Of a stretch of DNA of 64,000 bases, positions 52,311 through 64,000 are shown piece after piece. Where the stretch lies: positions 49,874,621-49,938,620 of the forward strand of contig NC_134280.1 of the NCBI RefSeq assembly GCF_949628215.1, in the 5' to 3' direction. Under the pieces are notes generated by a model. It worked only from the letters and a program-made list of their open reading frames with translations. It ran no database searches and was not told where the DNA came from. Each line of letters begins with the position of its first letter. Positions within the stretch are counted from its first letter, which is position 1. A program made the translations under genes and the position numbers. This DNA comes from Phalacrocorax aristotelis. Lineage: Eukaryota > Chordata > Aves > Suliformes > Phalacrocoracidae.

Positions 52311-55300
52311 CATCCAGGCCTAAGGCTTTGCCACATAGGAGCCCACAGAGGAATCCTCAGTTACATTTGTCAGACATCATCTTGTGTAACTAGAGGTGAG
52401 TCCCCTGGTACAACATGCTGCTCTGACATGGCTAGCTGGGAGAGTGCACCTGGGTGGCCCTCTACATCTTCATTAGCAGTGTGTCTTGGCATGGGCCACA
52501 TTGTGCTGGGTAGATAAAATGTGTCCCTCTGAGTCACTTTTCCTGGTATTCAGCATTATGCAATAGCATTACCATACATCAGAGTCGCTTCTCCGTACAG
52601 TCACGCTGTGCAGCACCACTCAAATGAGATGCACACGAAAGCAGCATGGTGAAGCTCATGAGGCATGCTGACACCACACTAATGGAGCAAATAAATGCCT
52701 TCACTTGAAGCGAAAGCATAAAAGAAAAGCAGAAAACTAAACCAAAGGGATCATGCAAGCCTCTCTATTTGTCTCATTTAATCAGTCCTCCCTCCCCCAT
52801 CCTGAATGACAATGCCAGCTGAAAATTTTTTTAATACAAAGCCCATATGAAAAATATTAAAAATTAGGTAATTTTTAATATTAGCACTACTATGTCTCAG
52901 GAGATTTGAGGTCTCATGTATGCCTAAATTTGAACTCTTGCTGTTTATGCAGACATCCTCAAGAGGCTACTATTTAACATGAATCTCTGGGGCACAAAAA
53001 TATTTTGATCTAAGCTGACCAAATTTATATTTAAAAGAAGTACAATTTTATGTTAGATGTACTTATTTCATTCTCCAATTCATTCTCTGCACCACCAGTG
53101 TCTCTGATCTGTTGTTTCTAATCATGTCAAGCATCCTATCCATGAACATCCATATCACTGTGACTGACTGTGAAGTAATTTCAGACTTAAGGCAGCTGCA
53201 TCTGGGCTAGAACACAGCAGCTTTTTTATGATCTCAGAGGCACTGTGCTCAGCCAGACAGATGTTGCCTGATACCAGATGAGCACTTTCCTTTCTGTAAC
53301 GCTGCAGATATTAGCTGCAAGACTTTAAACCCATCACTTTTCTGCATCCTGGTGGTTGCCAGATGCAGATGGTGAGAATGCCAGTTCCTGGGCTTTGAGA
53401 GCTCAGGACAGAACGCAATAGCTCATCTTACATGCTAAGGTACTGAAAGAAAGAGTGAGAGTCTCCTTTGTTCAAGTTCTTAAAAATACCATGTTTGCTT
53501 AAGGTGACACAAGAGTCACGCTTATGTAAATCCACACTTTTCTGAAAAAGAAGAAAAAAATAATATAGGTAAACTTCCTGCACTCGAGAATGTTCCCTCC
53601 ATCCCTGCCATCCCTGGGCTATGTTATACTATATATTACCACTGTCATCAAAAGGGGGTGTCTACAAGAACTTGAAAAAACAAACAAACGTGTCTGTAAG
53701 CTGTTCCATTTATTGCAGTCCTGCAGGTGGCTTTATTTCTAAAGTGCCGGGCTGTGTTGCTGTTAAAGCTGGCTGCACACCCTTGCTCCCAAGACCTACT
53801 TCTGCACTTTACTGCTGCATAAGGAGTTATCACCTACCTACAAGTAAGCTTCATTTCTTTATTGAACACATTCTTAAAAGAGCTGTAGGCTGTCAAAATG
53901 GCTTTGCTATGATGATTTTATCAGGCACCTGGCTGATGCACTGACTGCCATTCTCATTTGCGCAGCACCAGTTTTCTCAGTGTCAAACAATTGAATTTGG
54001 TTTAATGAATTAATGGCAGAGGCAAGCATGAGCCTCAACAAGTACTTTTTAATAAGTTTACAATCTAGGCCTGTCTCACTAAATCAAAAGACATTGTTGG
54101 TAATATGACAGATAAGTAATAGCTTCTTTGAAGCCAGCACCAGCTGGAGTAAAACCAAGAGCTGTAAAGCTGTTCTGTTGTTTAAAATAAAACTGGTGAC
54201 CCCCACTTTCTATGTCCCCAAAGTATATTTAAGCAGATATGTCTGTGTACACACAAGCAGCACCAGCTAATAGGGAACTACTATTTGATGTGACCCAAAC
54301 CAATATCTTGTTTGCATAAAATAATTGAAAATATATTATCTTTGCTAATGATATTAATAATTAACCTTATTTTCTGGAACTTCTATAGCCCTATATGGGA
54401 GCACGAGTGGAAACTGCATATGGGTAAAACAGGATTGTTTTTTTTTCCTTCCCAAAAGGCTTTTGCTGCCTGTCGCAGCACATGGTCAGCTCTGTTGGTA
54501 GAATTTGAAGCTGCCAGCTTTGCCCTACTCCTGTGAGTCACAGTCTTGCCTGCAGCAGGGGCTGAAGTTGCCAGTCCACTTTACAAAATTAGTTTCACGG
54601 CTTGGAGAAATAAGTCTTCCTCACAATAAACTACAAAATCAAGCATGTGCATAGTTCTGAATTTTTCCATATCTAATGGTTTTGGCTGTATTTCACACCC
54701 CTCTGCTTGTAATGGTTCATCCATCTTCCAAAGGATCATTTCACCTTGACAAAATCTACTTTCCACATTCCAAAAAAATCATAATGAAAATTCACAGGCA
54801 AGGCACTAATCTATCATTACCATTTGGATAACAATGATGGAAATGCTAATAACTTCTTACTTTTCTACCTAAACCCCAATGGAGAAAGGACCGTAATTTT
54901 GCAAAGTAACATTCTTTTATCTAAACCATATTTCCCAATGTTGTTTTTTTTACTAAAAGTACTAACTTTAAAAAGCCAGCAGATTTTTTTTTGATACTAC
55001 AAAGAAATTGCGAACTCGCCTTCCTCTCACCTTTTTTAAATTTGCATTTCTAGGGAGAAATAACTGTTAAAATTGTGAAACTGTCAGATAGAAATTATTA
55101 CCTGGTGAAAGACAGTAGAAATAAACCTGAAATTCTGTGCTTGCTGATTTCTCTTAGAAAATTCCTGTTTCTTGAGTAGAACTGGTATTTCATTCCAGGC
55201 ATTTATCTGTGTGAAATCTTACATATGGACAGGCAGGTATAGAAAGTGGGGGAGATACTTTGAGAAGACTTTCTTCACGATCATTTTTAAAACATGTCTC

Positions 55301-55372
55301 TCCAATGATCTTCTGACATTTTCTATTTTCTGCAAAATGGTAATTGGCTTTCAGCAGTTTATTTCTGCCCAC

Positions 55373-55987
55373 TGTCGTGGTTTCAGCTGGGATAGAGTTA
55401 ATTTTCTCCCTAGTAGCCAGTGTAGTGCTGTGTTTTGGATTTATGATGAGAATAATGTTGATAACACATGGATGTTTTAGTTGTTGCTAAGTAGTGCTTA
55501 CACTAGTCAAGGACTTTTCCAGCCCCCCATGGTTTGCCAGGTGCACAAGAAACTGGGAGGGGAGGGGACACAGCCAGGACAGCTGATCCAAACTGACCAA
55601 AGGGGTATTCCGTATCATATGACATCATGCCCAGTATATTAACTGAAGGGAGTTGGCAGGGGGCAGGGCAGCGATCGCAGCTTGGGGACTGGTGGTGTCA
55701 GTTGGTGGGTGGTGAGCTGTTGCATCACTTGGGGTTTTTTCCCCTGGGTTTCACCTCTCTCTCTCTCTCTCTCTCGTGTTGTTTTCCTTGTCATTACATC
55801 ATCATCATCATCATCACTGTTATTGTTATTGTTATTGTTGTTATTATTATTGTAATATTTTATTTTAATTATTAAACTGCTCTTAACCCACAAGTTTTCT
55901 TACTTTTGCTCTTCCAATTCTTTCCCCCACCCTATAGGGGTGGGGGGAGTGAGTGAATAGTTGCGTGGTGCTCCATTGCTGGTACCA
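55373..55987 (+). mobile_element. Endogenous retrovirus LTR, same family as the 39.7 kb copy
   Basis: It starts TGTCGTGGTTTCAGCTGGGA and contains the family landmarks TAGTTGTTGCTAAGTAGTGC, CCAGGTGCACAAGAAACTGG, ACACAGCCAGGACAGCTGAT, TATTCCGTATCATATGACAT and a TATA-like CAGTATATTAA. The transcript-end region is ATTAAACTGCTCTTAACCCA, followed by TTTTCTTACTTTTGCTCTTCC and a conserved GTGAGTGAATAGTTGCGTGG. Similarity to the usual 3' end is lost after TTGCTGG near 55987; the expected GGGTTAAACCACGACA is absent, so the right end is degraded, truncated or joined to other DNA. Recognition is from memory of avian LTRs. Between the TATA and transcript-end region it has expanded microsatellites instead of the usual unique sequence. 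Confidence 0.8.
55755..55856. repeat. Compound (CT)n, (ATC)n, (TTG/TTA)n microsatellite within the LTR
   Basis: About ten CT units (55755-55775) are followed, after GTGTTGTTTTCCTTGTCATT, by six or so ATC/CATCAT units and then a TTATTG/TTATTA series. On the minus strand it gives a frame rich in Asn and Asp runs, which is purely a product of the repeat. It lies inside the transcribed part of the LTR. Confidence 0.9.
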
Positions 55988-58900
55988 TTGGGTACCAGTG
56001 CATACTTACAGTGGGTTGGTCATTCTGCTGAGGGGGATGACTCTTACAGGAACAGGAGTATGCTGGCTGCAGAGGGTATCGTTGGGAGGATCATTGTCAT
56101 CACACTTTCCCTGGAGGCCTCTACCTTTTTCAGAGGTGTTAACTGGGATCATCTCGTGCACAGATGTAGGTACATCTCTGGCAATGTCCCATCATTACAG
56201 AAGTGGGTTGTCAGTGACTCGTAACTCTCCCTGTTCTGTGACTTTCTATCCATCTCTTCTCCATGTCTCTGGCCTGCCACCTCTTGGTGACTAATGAGCA
56301 GTGAAATTCTCCTATTGAAAGAATTTCCATTGATTTCAAGAGGGCCAAATTGTTTTTCCTTTGTGATAAACAATTATTTTCTTTTGCATAAATGGTAAGC
56401 ATGAGTAGGTCTCTAATTCATTTTTTTTCAGAGGCACTGGGGTCAATACACTTGCACTGTAGTAAAGAATGGTTGACCTCCTTCTACCTCTTCCTGTGAA
56501 CTTCAGAATTCTGTGCACAGTAAGCCAGCATCATCTGATTAAATTATTGAAATTAAGCATTAAAGCAACAGCAGAAAAAATTAAATAAGCATTTTGTACT
56601 TATTTAGATTTGAATTATATTCTGCAGCAACTCAGAACTGATAAAAATGCCACAGTTCTGACTTTCTAAATTGTTTGCAAACAGATACGACAGTGACATA
56701 AATGTATCTGACATATGAAACTTTCTCTGTACGGATCATCCAATCAGATGAATAAAAAAATCAGATTGGGACCATCACAAACCTAAATTCTGGTAATCTT
56801 CTTATATCTGAGACAGGACCTGGTATATTCATATGGCTCACTTTTTATGAATGCTATAAAATTCTCATATATAAATATTGCTCACTGAATATATGGTGTT
56901 CATCCAAAAGCACAGTTACATGTAATGACATTTGGCTGAAATGCAGAGATAACAGACTTTTTGACTATATTGACTAAAATGAGCAATAGTTTATATTCTT
57001 ATACGTTTCATTCATAACAGGATGGTTAGGTGGAAATGTGATGTTCTCGAAATACTACCTTGCCCTATATATGAATTTCTGTATATCAAAGGATTTCAGG
57101 AGCCTCCCAATGTTTCCATGTTCCGTACCTCATCATTGTTTTATTTAGACTAAGATCAGAGTTTTCTTTCAATTCTGCAATCTATCCATGGAAAAGTCTG
57201 AATCCTTCACATTCCTCAGTACACACAGCTATTTAGACAGCTTTTGAGTTTGTAACAATTTTAGACTACACATTGATCTTTAACAACATATTACCATACT
57301 AAAAGTCTCAGGTGTCTTTCTGCTAGATATTACCCAAGCTGGAATTAGTTATGAAAGGCAGAATCATCTTAGGTCTGAAGAAAAGAGCCAAAACTATCTT
57401 GAGCAGTTTTGTGTGAAGTCTGAAAGGCAAGAGCCGCAATCAGGTCCATTTATGCATTTATGGAAGTTAGTCCTTGGAACATTTCCAGTTTCTCCTGAAC
57501 AGGAGAGTACACATGAACTAGAATATAAAGAACATTGAATTTAAATTCCACTTAATTCTTTCCTTCGAGCCTCCTAAACTGTCACCATTTCTACTAAATT
57601 TCATATGGGAGGTTTAGGTTCTCAGGCATAATGAGCCTTAGTCACAAAGTACAGAGAGATCTGTATGTGTACATATGTGATCCATGTATAAGAGAAAGAG
57701 ATGGGAAAAAATTCTTCTGTACCTGCTTTAGTTCATATCATAGATCATGTTATCCTCAGCCACTCATTTAGTTCCCAACTAGTTTATTCTTCGGTCATCT
57801 CACTTTTGGTGCAAGAACCTTCTTCCCTGAAAGGTAAAACCAGTTTTTTGCATAAATTCTGAGTTTCTAATCTCTTTTGAAAACATATTTGTTCCCTCAG
57901 CCTTTGTTCGTCTCCTCATGCTCTGGTCTGGCTGACATCTGTGGCCGTATCTTATGGACAAAGTGAGTATCCTTATGGCCAGAACAATGTTTTCTCATAT
58001 GTTTGTGCGGGGGTTTGCTCAAAATTTTTTACCAATGACCTCATCAAAGCATGAAGTTAATCTCAACTATGTATTTCTAATTATTTTATGGCTTAGTCTC
58101 ACTTTTATTTTTATATATATAAATCGCAGTATTAGTTTCCTAGGAATGTCTCATTGCAATAATTTTTACTGTAAATTTACTTATGGTATGTTCATCAGCT
58201 GCATTTTTGCTGAAATTCTCAGTTTCTTCCTTCACCGCAGTTTTCATAAGAACAACATTAGCTTCATCTGAAATTTAGTTGATGGTGGGCAATAGTACCT
58301 CATAGTACATAAACAGCAAGGGAATAATGCATGTAGCCTTATAACTTCGGTCCTTAACATTCTCTTTTCATCTTCAACTAACATATTAGTATCTTAAGGT
58401 GATGCTGGAGTCAGTAACTCAGAGCACATTTCTGTCAACCACAATGATTCGTGATTCCTCTTGTGGCTTGGACAGTATTATATGGAACAACTGGAGATGC
58501 CTATACCACCTTGGATCATCAGAAATGCAGGTAGATAGGCTCCAATAGAAAAAAACCTGTACAGTGTCAAACTCAAGGGTGATTTGAATTTAATCCATTC
58601 CAGACTAATCAAGCAGCAAACATACTATGGATAATAAACCTGCTGCTGAGCCTTCTATTGTATGCATTCTATTTTTCTAGCCTTACTGACCTTTTCAAGC
58701 ATATCAGCAGCCATGCAAAACAATTTTGCACAGGAAGAGGAGAAACAACTAGCAGCTGTAGAGGTAGGACCCTGTTTAGAGGGACTTTAGTCTAGGACAG
58801 TGCAGCCACAGCTATGTTCCTATGAGAAAACTACAGGGTTAGTTTGCTTTTACTTTCCCACAGTAGTCTTTTTGATGTTTTTATTTTTCTGGCCATTGGA

Positions 58901-60837
58901 ATATATCAGGATTCACATTTGGGGACGGCATCTTTTTTTTTTTTAAATACAAAGTGGAGGAAGTTAAGAACTCTGTTACTAAAAACATTGAGTGATTTTC
59001 ATTTCTCTTCTTTGTTTTCAAACACCGGGTGAAAAATGGAAAATAATACAGAAAATTCCCAGAAATTCTAGGTCCAAAAATTAAAACATTTTGCCTAAAT
59101 GAAATGTAACTTATCCAACTGACAAAAAGGTGGACCAAATTATATAGGGATTATCTGCCTGCCCTGTATTATCACTGGGCTACACACAAACAGACCGTAA
59201 AGTTTGCCATGGCTTATAGCACTATTTCCCCCCATTTTAAGCACACATACTACGTTGGCTTGCCCGTATATGCCATGCAGAAATCAGTGCATCACAGGAA
59301 AAGCTGGACAACTGTCTTTTATTTGTCCAGCATTCCTGAACCTACCTGAGACTTACTGCCTTCCACAGCTAGACTTGTCACCACTGACAAAACCACATCC
59401 CCTGCAAGGCAGGAGATGCATTTCAGCAGTGTCACCTTAGCTAAAGGACATGAATCAAGTCAGATCTTTTTGCATTTTTTAAATTGTTATTTTAAGAGGC
59501 ACATTTTCTTTTTTTCTTTTCACATGTAAGCACTTTATCTTGAAATTACTGACACAAGATGAATACTTGAAATACAAAAGGCTGTGACAATAGCAAACAG
59601 AAAAAATGCAAAAGGCGGGGCTTGATATGTTCTAGAGGAATAAGGAAGGAAGACTGCAGTCATAACAGAAGAAAGAAGAAGGATTAGTTTTGCTTGAAAT
59701 ATGCTTATTAAAATGAACTCCACCATGAGATTTGCATTGCAATGTTCCTCTTTCTTGTCAAACATGTTGCAGATTATTATTCTTTCTGGACATCCATCCA
59801 GAATGCTGGAGTAAGTACAATGTCTGTGAATGGTTGCAGTTTTGCTGTGACCAAACTAAATGCCAACTGCATTTCCTTTTCCCACTTTAACAAATATCAA
59901 CAGCTTACACTTGTGCAACATAACACAGGAAGAGTCCCTAGATGCTGCAGACCCTTCTGGTAAATACTTGCATTACATCCTACGGAATTTCAGGATGCAC
60001 TCTTAGTGTTCCAGAAATCAAAGACAAAACAAAAAGAACTGCGTTTTTGTGTGAATTTCACACTAACAGTGAATGTGGGATCCACAGTCTCAAACATGGG
60101 AAAAAAGGCAAAATAGAGAGGTCGCTTAGATAGGGCGTTGAGGAGTACACAGAAATATGGCAGGCAGAAGACATGCTCAATGCGACTTTGGGACTCAAAA
60201 TTGCAAACAGACAAGGTTCATCACCGTGAGCCAGTCAAATATCCAAGCAGACCCCAGCACTACTCTCTCCTTGGCCATTCTACTGAAAATGGTGAAACTG
60301 CGTAATCCAAAGGAGCTTTACATCCTGCCTGGATATAGAAAGACATAATACACTGTTATTACTGTAACACAAAGTAGTGAAGGTTTCTCTGCTTCTTAAA
60401 AATTAAGCAAGGACTTTTTATTATTTTATATTTTATTTTATTTTATTACATTGTTATTTCTTATTTACTATTTATTTTATTAAAAATTTTAAATATTATA
60501 TTAGTCCACTACTCACTGGTAAGTCACCTCACTAGTAGCAGGTTTAATGATTGTCTTGAAAGCAAACAATTTCAATGTACCATTTTCAACCTTGTCTTGG
60601 AAGATTTATTACTGCTACATGAATTTAGGCTCAAAAACTAAGTTATTCAAAGTTTTTTCTAAGTGAAATAAAAGTGAAATGTCTGCTGCAGATACCCTTT
60701 CTCTATATTCACTACTTCCCAAAGATTAGTGTGTATACCAGCTAGCAATATTCTACCAGGATCCATTGTGATGATACGAGCAAAAGAGTTTCCCTAAGCA
60801 GGGAAATTCATAAGTTAATTTCCCTTTTTATGAGGAG
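55988..60837. other. Non-coding spacer
   Basis: Nearly 5 kb without a supported gene. The first 200 bases could be a remnant of retroviral internal sequence, but no protein motif can be read. Two overlapping plus-strand frames near 55953-56294 show no family. The rest is AT-rich. Confidence 0.5.
60417..60505. repeat. (TTTTA)n-like AT-rich tract
   Basis: Repeated TTTTA and TTATTTA units with scarcely any G or C over about 90 bases, ending in TTAAAAATTTTAAATATTAT. It is simple sequence. Confidence 0.8.
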
Positions 60838-61112
60838 TCACATGGAAGAGACAGGGCCAACAATGGGTAGAAGTTACTCCTGGTGAGATTCCAGTCAGAG
60901 ACAAGTGGAGAGTTTTTCACAATGAGAACGATCAGCCACTGGAGTAATCTTCCCCTGGAAGCAGTGGGTGCCCCAACACTGGACACTTCTAAGATTTAAC
61001 TAGACAGGGTGCTGGGCCTTCTTACCTAGACCATGTTTTTGCCAAGCAAGTTTGGACAACGTGATTTTTGAAATATCTTCCAACCCGTTATTATACGATT
61101 CCATGATTCTAT
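60838..61112 (+). mobile_element. CR1 LINE 3' fragment
   Basis: It follows the 3' end of a bird CR1 subfamily: GATCAGCCACTGGAGTAATC, CCTGGAAGCAGTGGGTGCCC, CAACACTGGACACTTCTAAG, AGACAGGGTGCTGGGCC, TGTTTTTGCCAAG and TTCCAACCCGTTATTATACG, ending with the CR1 terminal words ATTCCATGATTCTATG. The coding tail is present only as a degenerate trace. Plus orientation, 5'-truncated. Confidence 0.9.
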
Positions 61113-63739
61113 GCCATAGTAATAAGAAACTGAGGAGCATTTTAGCTTCTTGGAGCCCTCAATGGCTCAAGCTTTCTCTGGCTTAGCAGAGTATTTGACC
61201 AAACTGCAGCCATAGGACTCCTAGGAAAGGAAGAAAAGCTTAGGCATGGATCCTGGAGGGCTCTGTGGGAGACGACACTGCCAACAGCTCCCAGTGGTGA
61301 GCAGTTGCTGGGTCACAATCTGCTGGACCTTACGCTATCCCATGCTGGTCCCTTACCCACCTCGCAGCTGCCCAGCATGGAGAGTGGCTGGTGAGGCACA
61401 GGGACCAGAATGGGACGAAGGCAGCAGTGGAGGGTGACCTGGGTACATGTTGAACATGGGGGTGGCGCCAGGCTGAAGCTGAAAGGACCAGGAGTATTGA
61501 GAGACTGAGAAGACCGGAGACAAGGCAGTGCATAAGAAAATATGTGGCTAAGGCTTATCAAAATGAAGTAGGGTTGTGCAGTGACTGAGACGGTTGTCAA
61601 TAGTACAGGTAAGACTGGGAGAGATGAAAAAGATTAGAGAATGCTGGAATTAAAAAACAACCTTGTGTTTTAGGTTGCACTGCTCTCCTGTGAGACTGAC
61701 AGCTATCTCTGTCTTCCAGCACAACCAGGCCATTCAGAAGATTATTAAATGCAGGCGATAAGGATGTTAGCAAGGGAATTACAGAATACAAAGCCAGGAA
61801 GGAAAGCTCATTAAGAAAATTAACTTTTTATAGTCAGTGCAGAGTTTGAACACTTGGCAGTAAAAGAAATACAACAGATCTACCTTTACAAATGGCATAA
61901 GGCCTGTGAGAAAAGACAGTAACTGGGCCAGTAATGCAAGACCTTACCACTACATACTTAAACAATGAACCAAACTGTGTCTGCATGAACATTTTAATTC
62001 TAGCTTTTCCCAATTTTGCATGCCAGACTCACCACATGAATTAAGTTCCTTGAATATAGATTTGTATGTGCAATGCGTTTATTTATGAGTTGTGAATGTA
62101 ATGACTCACAAAGGTGATACTGTCCTACTAAGGCAGACAAGTTCCACCCCTGTGAAGATCTGATTTTCAGCATGAGACGTGATTTTTACTTGGGGGAAGG
62201 AGGGAGGCAATACTGCAGAAGTAGTTTTATAGGGACACTGGGCTGAGTGAGAAAGAACTAATCTAAGTATAATGAAAGGGAGAGAAAATATGATATATAT
62301 GACAGCAAAAACCAAGTGCAAAGGGACTAGTGGGAAAGGAAACTTAGTCCACATGAATCATGCCAATACAGACATACAGACACGATGCAAAAGGTAAGGA
62401 AAAAGAAAACAAAACCACAGGCATGGTCAGAGTAGTGGGAGGGAGAAATCATTTTAGTAGCAGATAAGTTGAAATTTTTTTTCATGGTTTTATAGTCTGC
62501 TTTTTCTACAACATCTTTCTGAGCTACAGTCACAAGCAATGATGCAAAACGCTAGGGGGACTCGTCTTTAAATTTCAGTTCAGAATTTATTCTGTGAGCA
62601 GAAGGACTGAACACTGGGTTATGGTTTTCCCTTTTATGGATTTCGTTTTTTACTGATGCAGAAGAAACAAAGACATGCCTTAAGGACTGTAAGTAAACTT
62701 CTTTGTACATAATAAGCTCCATTCAACAGGAAACATACTGTATTCAAAGATTAGCAATGTTTAGCCATTCAAGAAATTCCTAAAACTGTAAAAAAATCCA
62801 GGCCTTTTACTTCCTTACATGCTTTTCCTGAAATAACTGCAGTATGCAGAGAAGTAAAGAATAGCAGATATCCCAAAATTTCTGAATTGGTATTTTGAAG
62901 AGAACCAGGATCCCAGGAGCCTTTGTACATTCACTGAAACTGCAAGGCAAGCATTGAGCAGAGCAAAGCTGTTCTTATCTGCATAGATTTCAAAAGGGTA
63001 GAACTACACCTTCATTTCCTTGAGAATACTTTCAGTTTTTGCAGGAGGTTATATAGGTGGTGGACTAACATACAGTCAGAAATACAGATCTTGTTGATCC
63101 TGGAAGGAGTGTAGCTTGCCATTTATCTTCTGTGGAGGCAAAATAGGTAATGTTAGCAAAATATCAGGTGCCTGACTATGTCTAAGCACAATCAGAATAG
63201 TCTGTAATCACTCACTTCTGGCCAAAACCAGCTCTAATAGTCTAATAACTGTCAATCAGCTCTGGACTATTAGTGCTTCTGGCTGGATTCCTGCATTCCA
63301 CATTAGGATTTAGGCAACGTGGGATAATGGTCAACCCTTCCAGCCAATAAAAGAATACGCAACTAACTCATTGACAAGAAAGAAGCAGTCAGAAAAAAAA
63401 AACCAACCTGTATTCCAGAATACTATCTTACCAATTCTACCTTATGTTCTTTTGGGGTCTGAATATGGTATGAAACCATCATATCTGAAAGCATAAGTCC
63501 TTCAGACAGCCCTGCATGGACATAGACATCTTGCTTCCATTTTTTCATGAATATCATGGTTTCACATGGAGCCAAATAAACTCTTGGAGTTGAGCTCTTA
63601 GAAAGAAAACCAAAATGGGATAAAAGAATATAAAACTGCAGCCCATCTTCATAGAAGTTCTCCTATTTTTGTCGGGTTTAGCCCACTATCTAGTGAAATG
63701 GAGTTGTGAGTCTCACAGGACCTCAATGATTAACCATCA
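61113..63739. other. Non-coding spacer
   Basis: No gene or recognised repeat. A GC-richer stretch at 61240-61460 carries overlapping frames on both strands that do not resemble any family I know. No ELF5 coding exon was recognised here or elsewhere in the window. Confidence 0.5.
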
Positions 63740-63977
63740 CAGTAGGTGTGTACCAAGCAGATACAATTCTTTTGTAGCCACTAGAGTGGCAAAACACAGG
63801 AACAGGTTGCCCAGAGAGGTGGTAGATGCCTCATCCCAGGAAGTGTTCAAGGTCAGGTTGGATGGGTCTCTGAGCAACCTGATCTAGTTGAAGATGTTTC
63901 TGCTCACTGCAGGGAGGGTGGGGGGAGTAGATGACCTTTAAAGGTCCCTTCCAACCCAAACCAGGCTATGACTCTGA
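63740..63977 (+). mobile_element. CR1 LINE 3' fragment
   Basis: The end of the CR1 coding region is readable: [11 protein letters not shown]...EVFKVRLDGSLSNLI, followed by CTGATCTAG, GTAGATGACCTTTAAAGGTC, CCTTCCAACCCAAACCAGGC and a degraded TATGACTCTGACTG terminus. It is 5'-truncated and of a different subfamily from the 41.6 kb copy (shorter LDG...LSNLI tail). Plus orientation. Confidence 0.92.
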
Positions 63978-64000
63978 CTGCAGATGAGTATTGTTAGGAG

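Larger units (their letters stand above)
44837..55372. other. Non-coding spacer
   Basis: Over 10 kb with no supported gene. A GC-richer stretch at 47480-47800 carries two overlapping plus-strand frames (111 and 92 codons) with no recognisable family. Poly-pyrimidine and C-rich patches occur near 47446 and 48440. A trinucleotide microsatellite and a purine tract are listed separately. Confidence 0.5.

Noticed and set aside
55639..55893. A minus-strand frame with long Asn and Asp runs
   Set aside because: The runs are translations of the microsatellites inside the LTR.
36600..64000. Search for ELF5 coding exons on the plus strand, expected as the divergent neighbour of EHF
   Set aside because: None of the ELF5 PNT or ETS words was recognised; the gene probably lies further right.

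Overview
This is a vertebrate, almost certainly avian, nuclear window. It is AT-rich and gene-poor, with spliced coding exons (GT/AG), 3'-anchored CR1 LINE fragments of several ages, and two LTRs of a type I recognise from bird genomes. The LTRs suggest a neoavian bird, but the species cannot be fixed from the sequence alone.

The only gene I can support is the 5' part of EHF (ESE-3), an epithelial ETS transcription factor, on the minus strand at the left edge. Three coding exons are visible: the start-codon exon (4122-4221), the exon carrying the Pointed (PNT) domain (1366-1611), and a short linker exon (988-1047). Their splice sites agree and all junctions are phase 1. The remaining exons, including the ETS DNA-binding domain, must lie beyond base 1. 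The non-coding first exon and promoter should lie to the right of 4221, but I could not place them.

From about 4.2 kb to 64 kb the window is intron 1 and/or intergenic DNA upstream of EHF. In mammals this interval separates EHF from the divergently transcribed ELF5; no ELF5 coding exon is visible here. The interval holds relics of CR1 (20.4, probably 27.2, 31.2, 41.6, 44.7, 60.8 and 63.7 kb), two LTRs of the same family in opposite orientation (39.67 kb minus, 55.37 kb plus), a broken coding-like segment of unknown parentage at 21.5 kb, and several microsatellites and low-complexity tracts. Two CTCF-like motifs at 34.99 and 38.09 kb point toward each other. The second sits in a CpG-enriched patch (37.90-38.22 kb), which is the best candidate regulatory element in the desert.

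Most open reading frames of 60-130 codons outside EHF look like chance; those over CR1 are CR1 reverse transcriptase or its antisense. I see no RNA genes, CRISPR arrays or prokaryotic-type operons, and no clear new biological system. The points most worth checking are the 21.5 kb segment, the CpG/CTCF patch and the missing EHF first exon.
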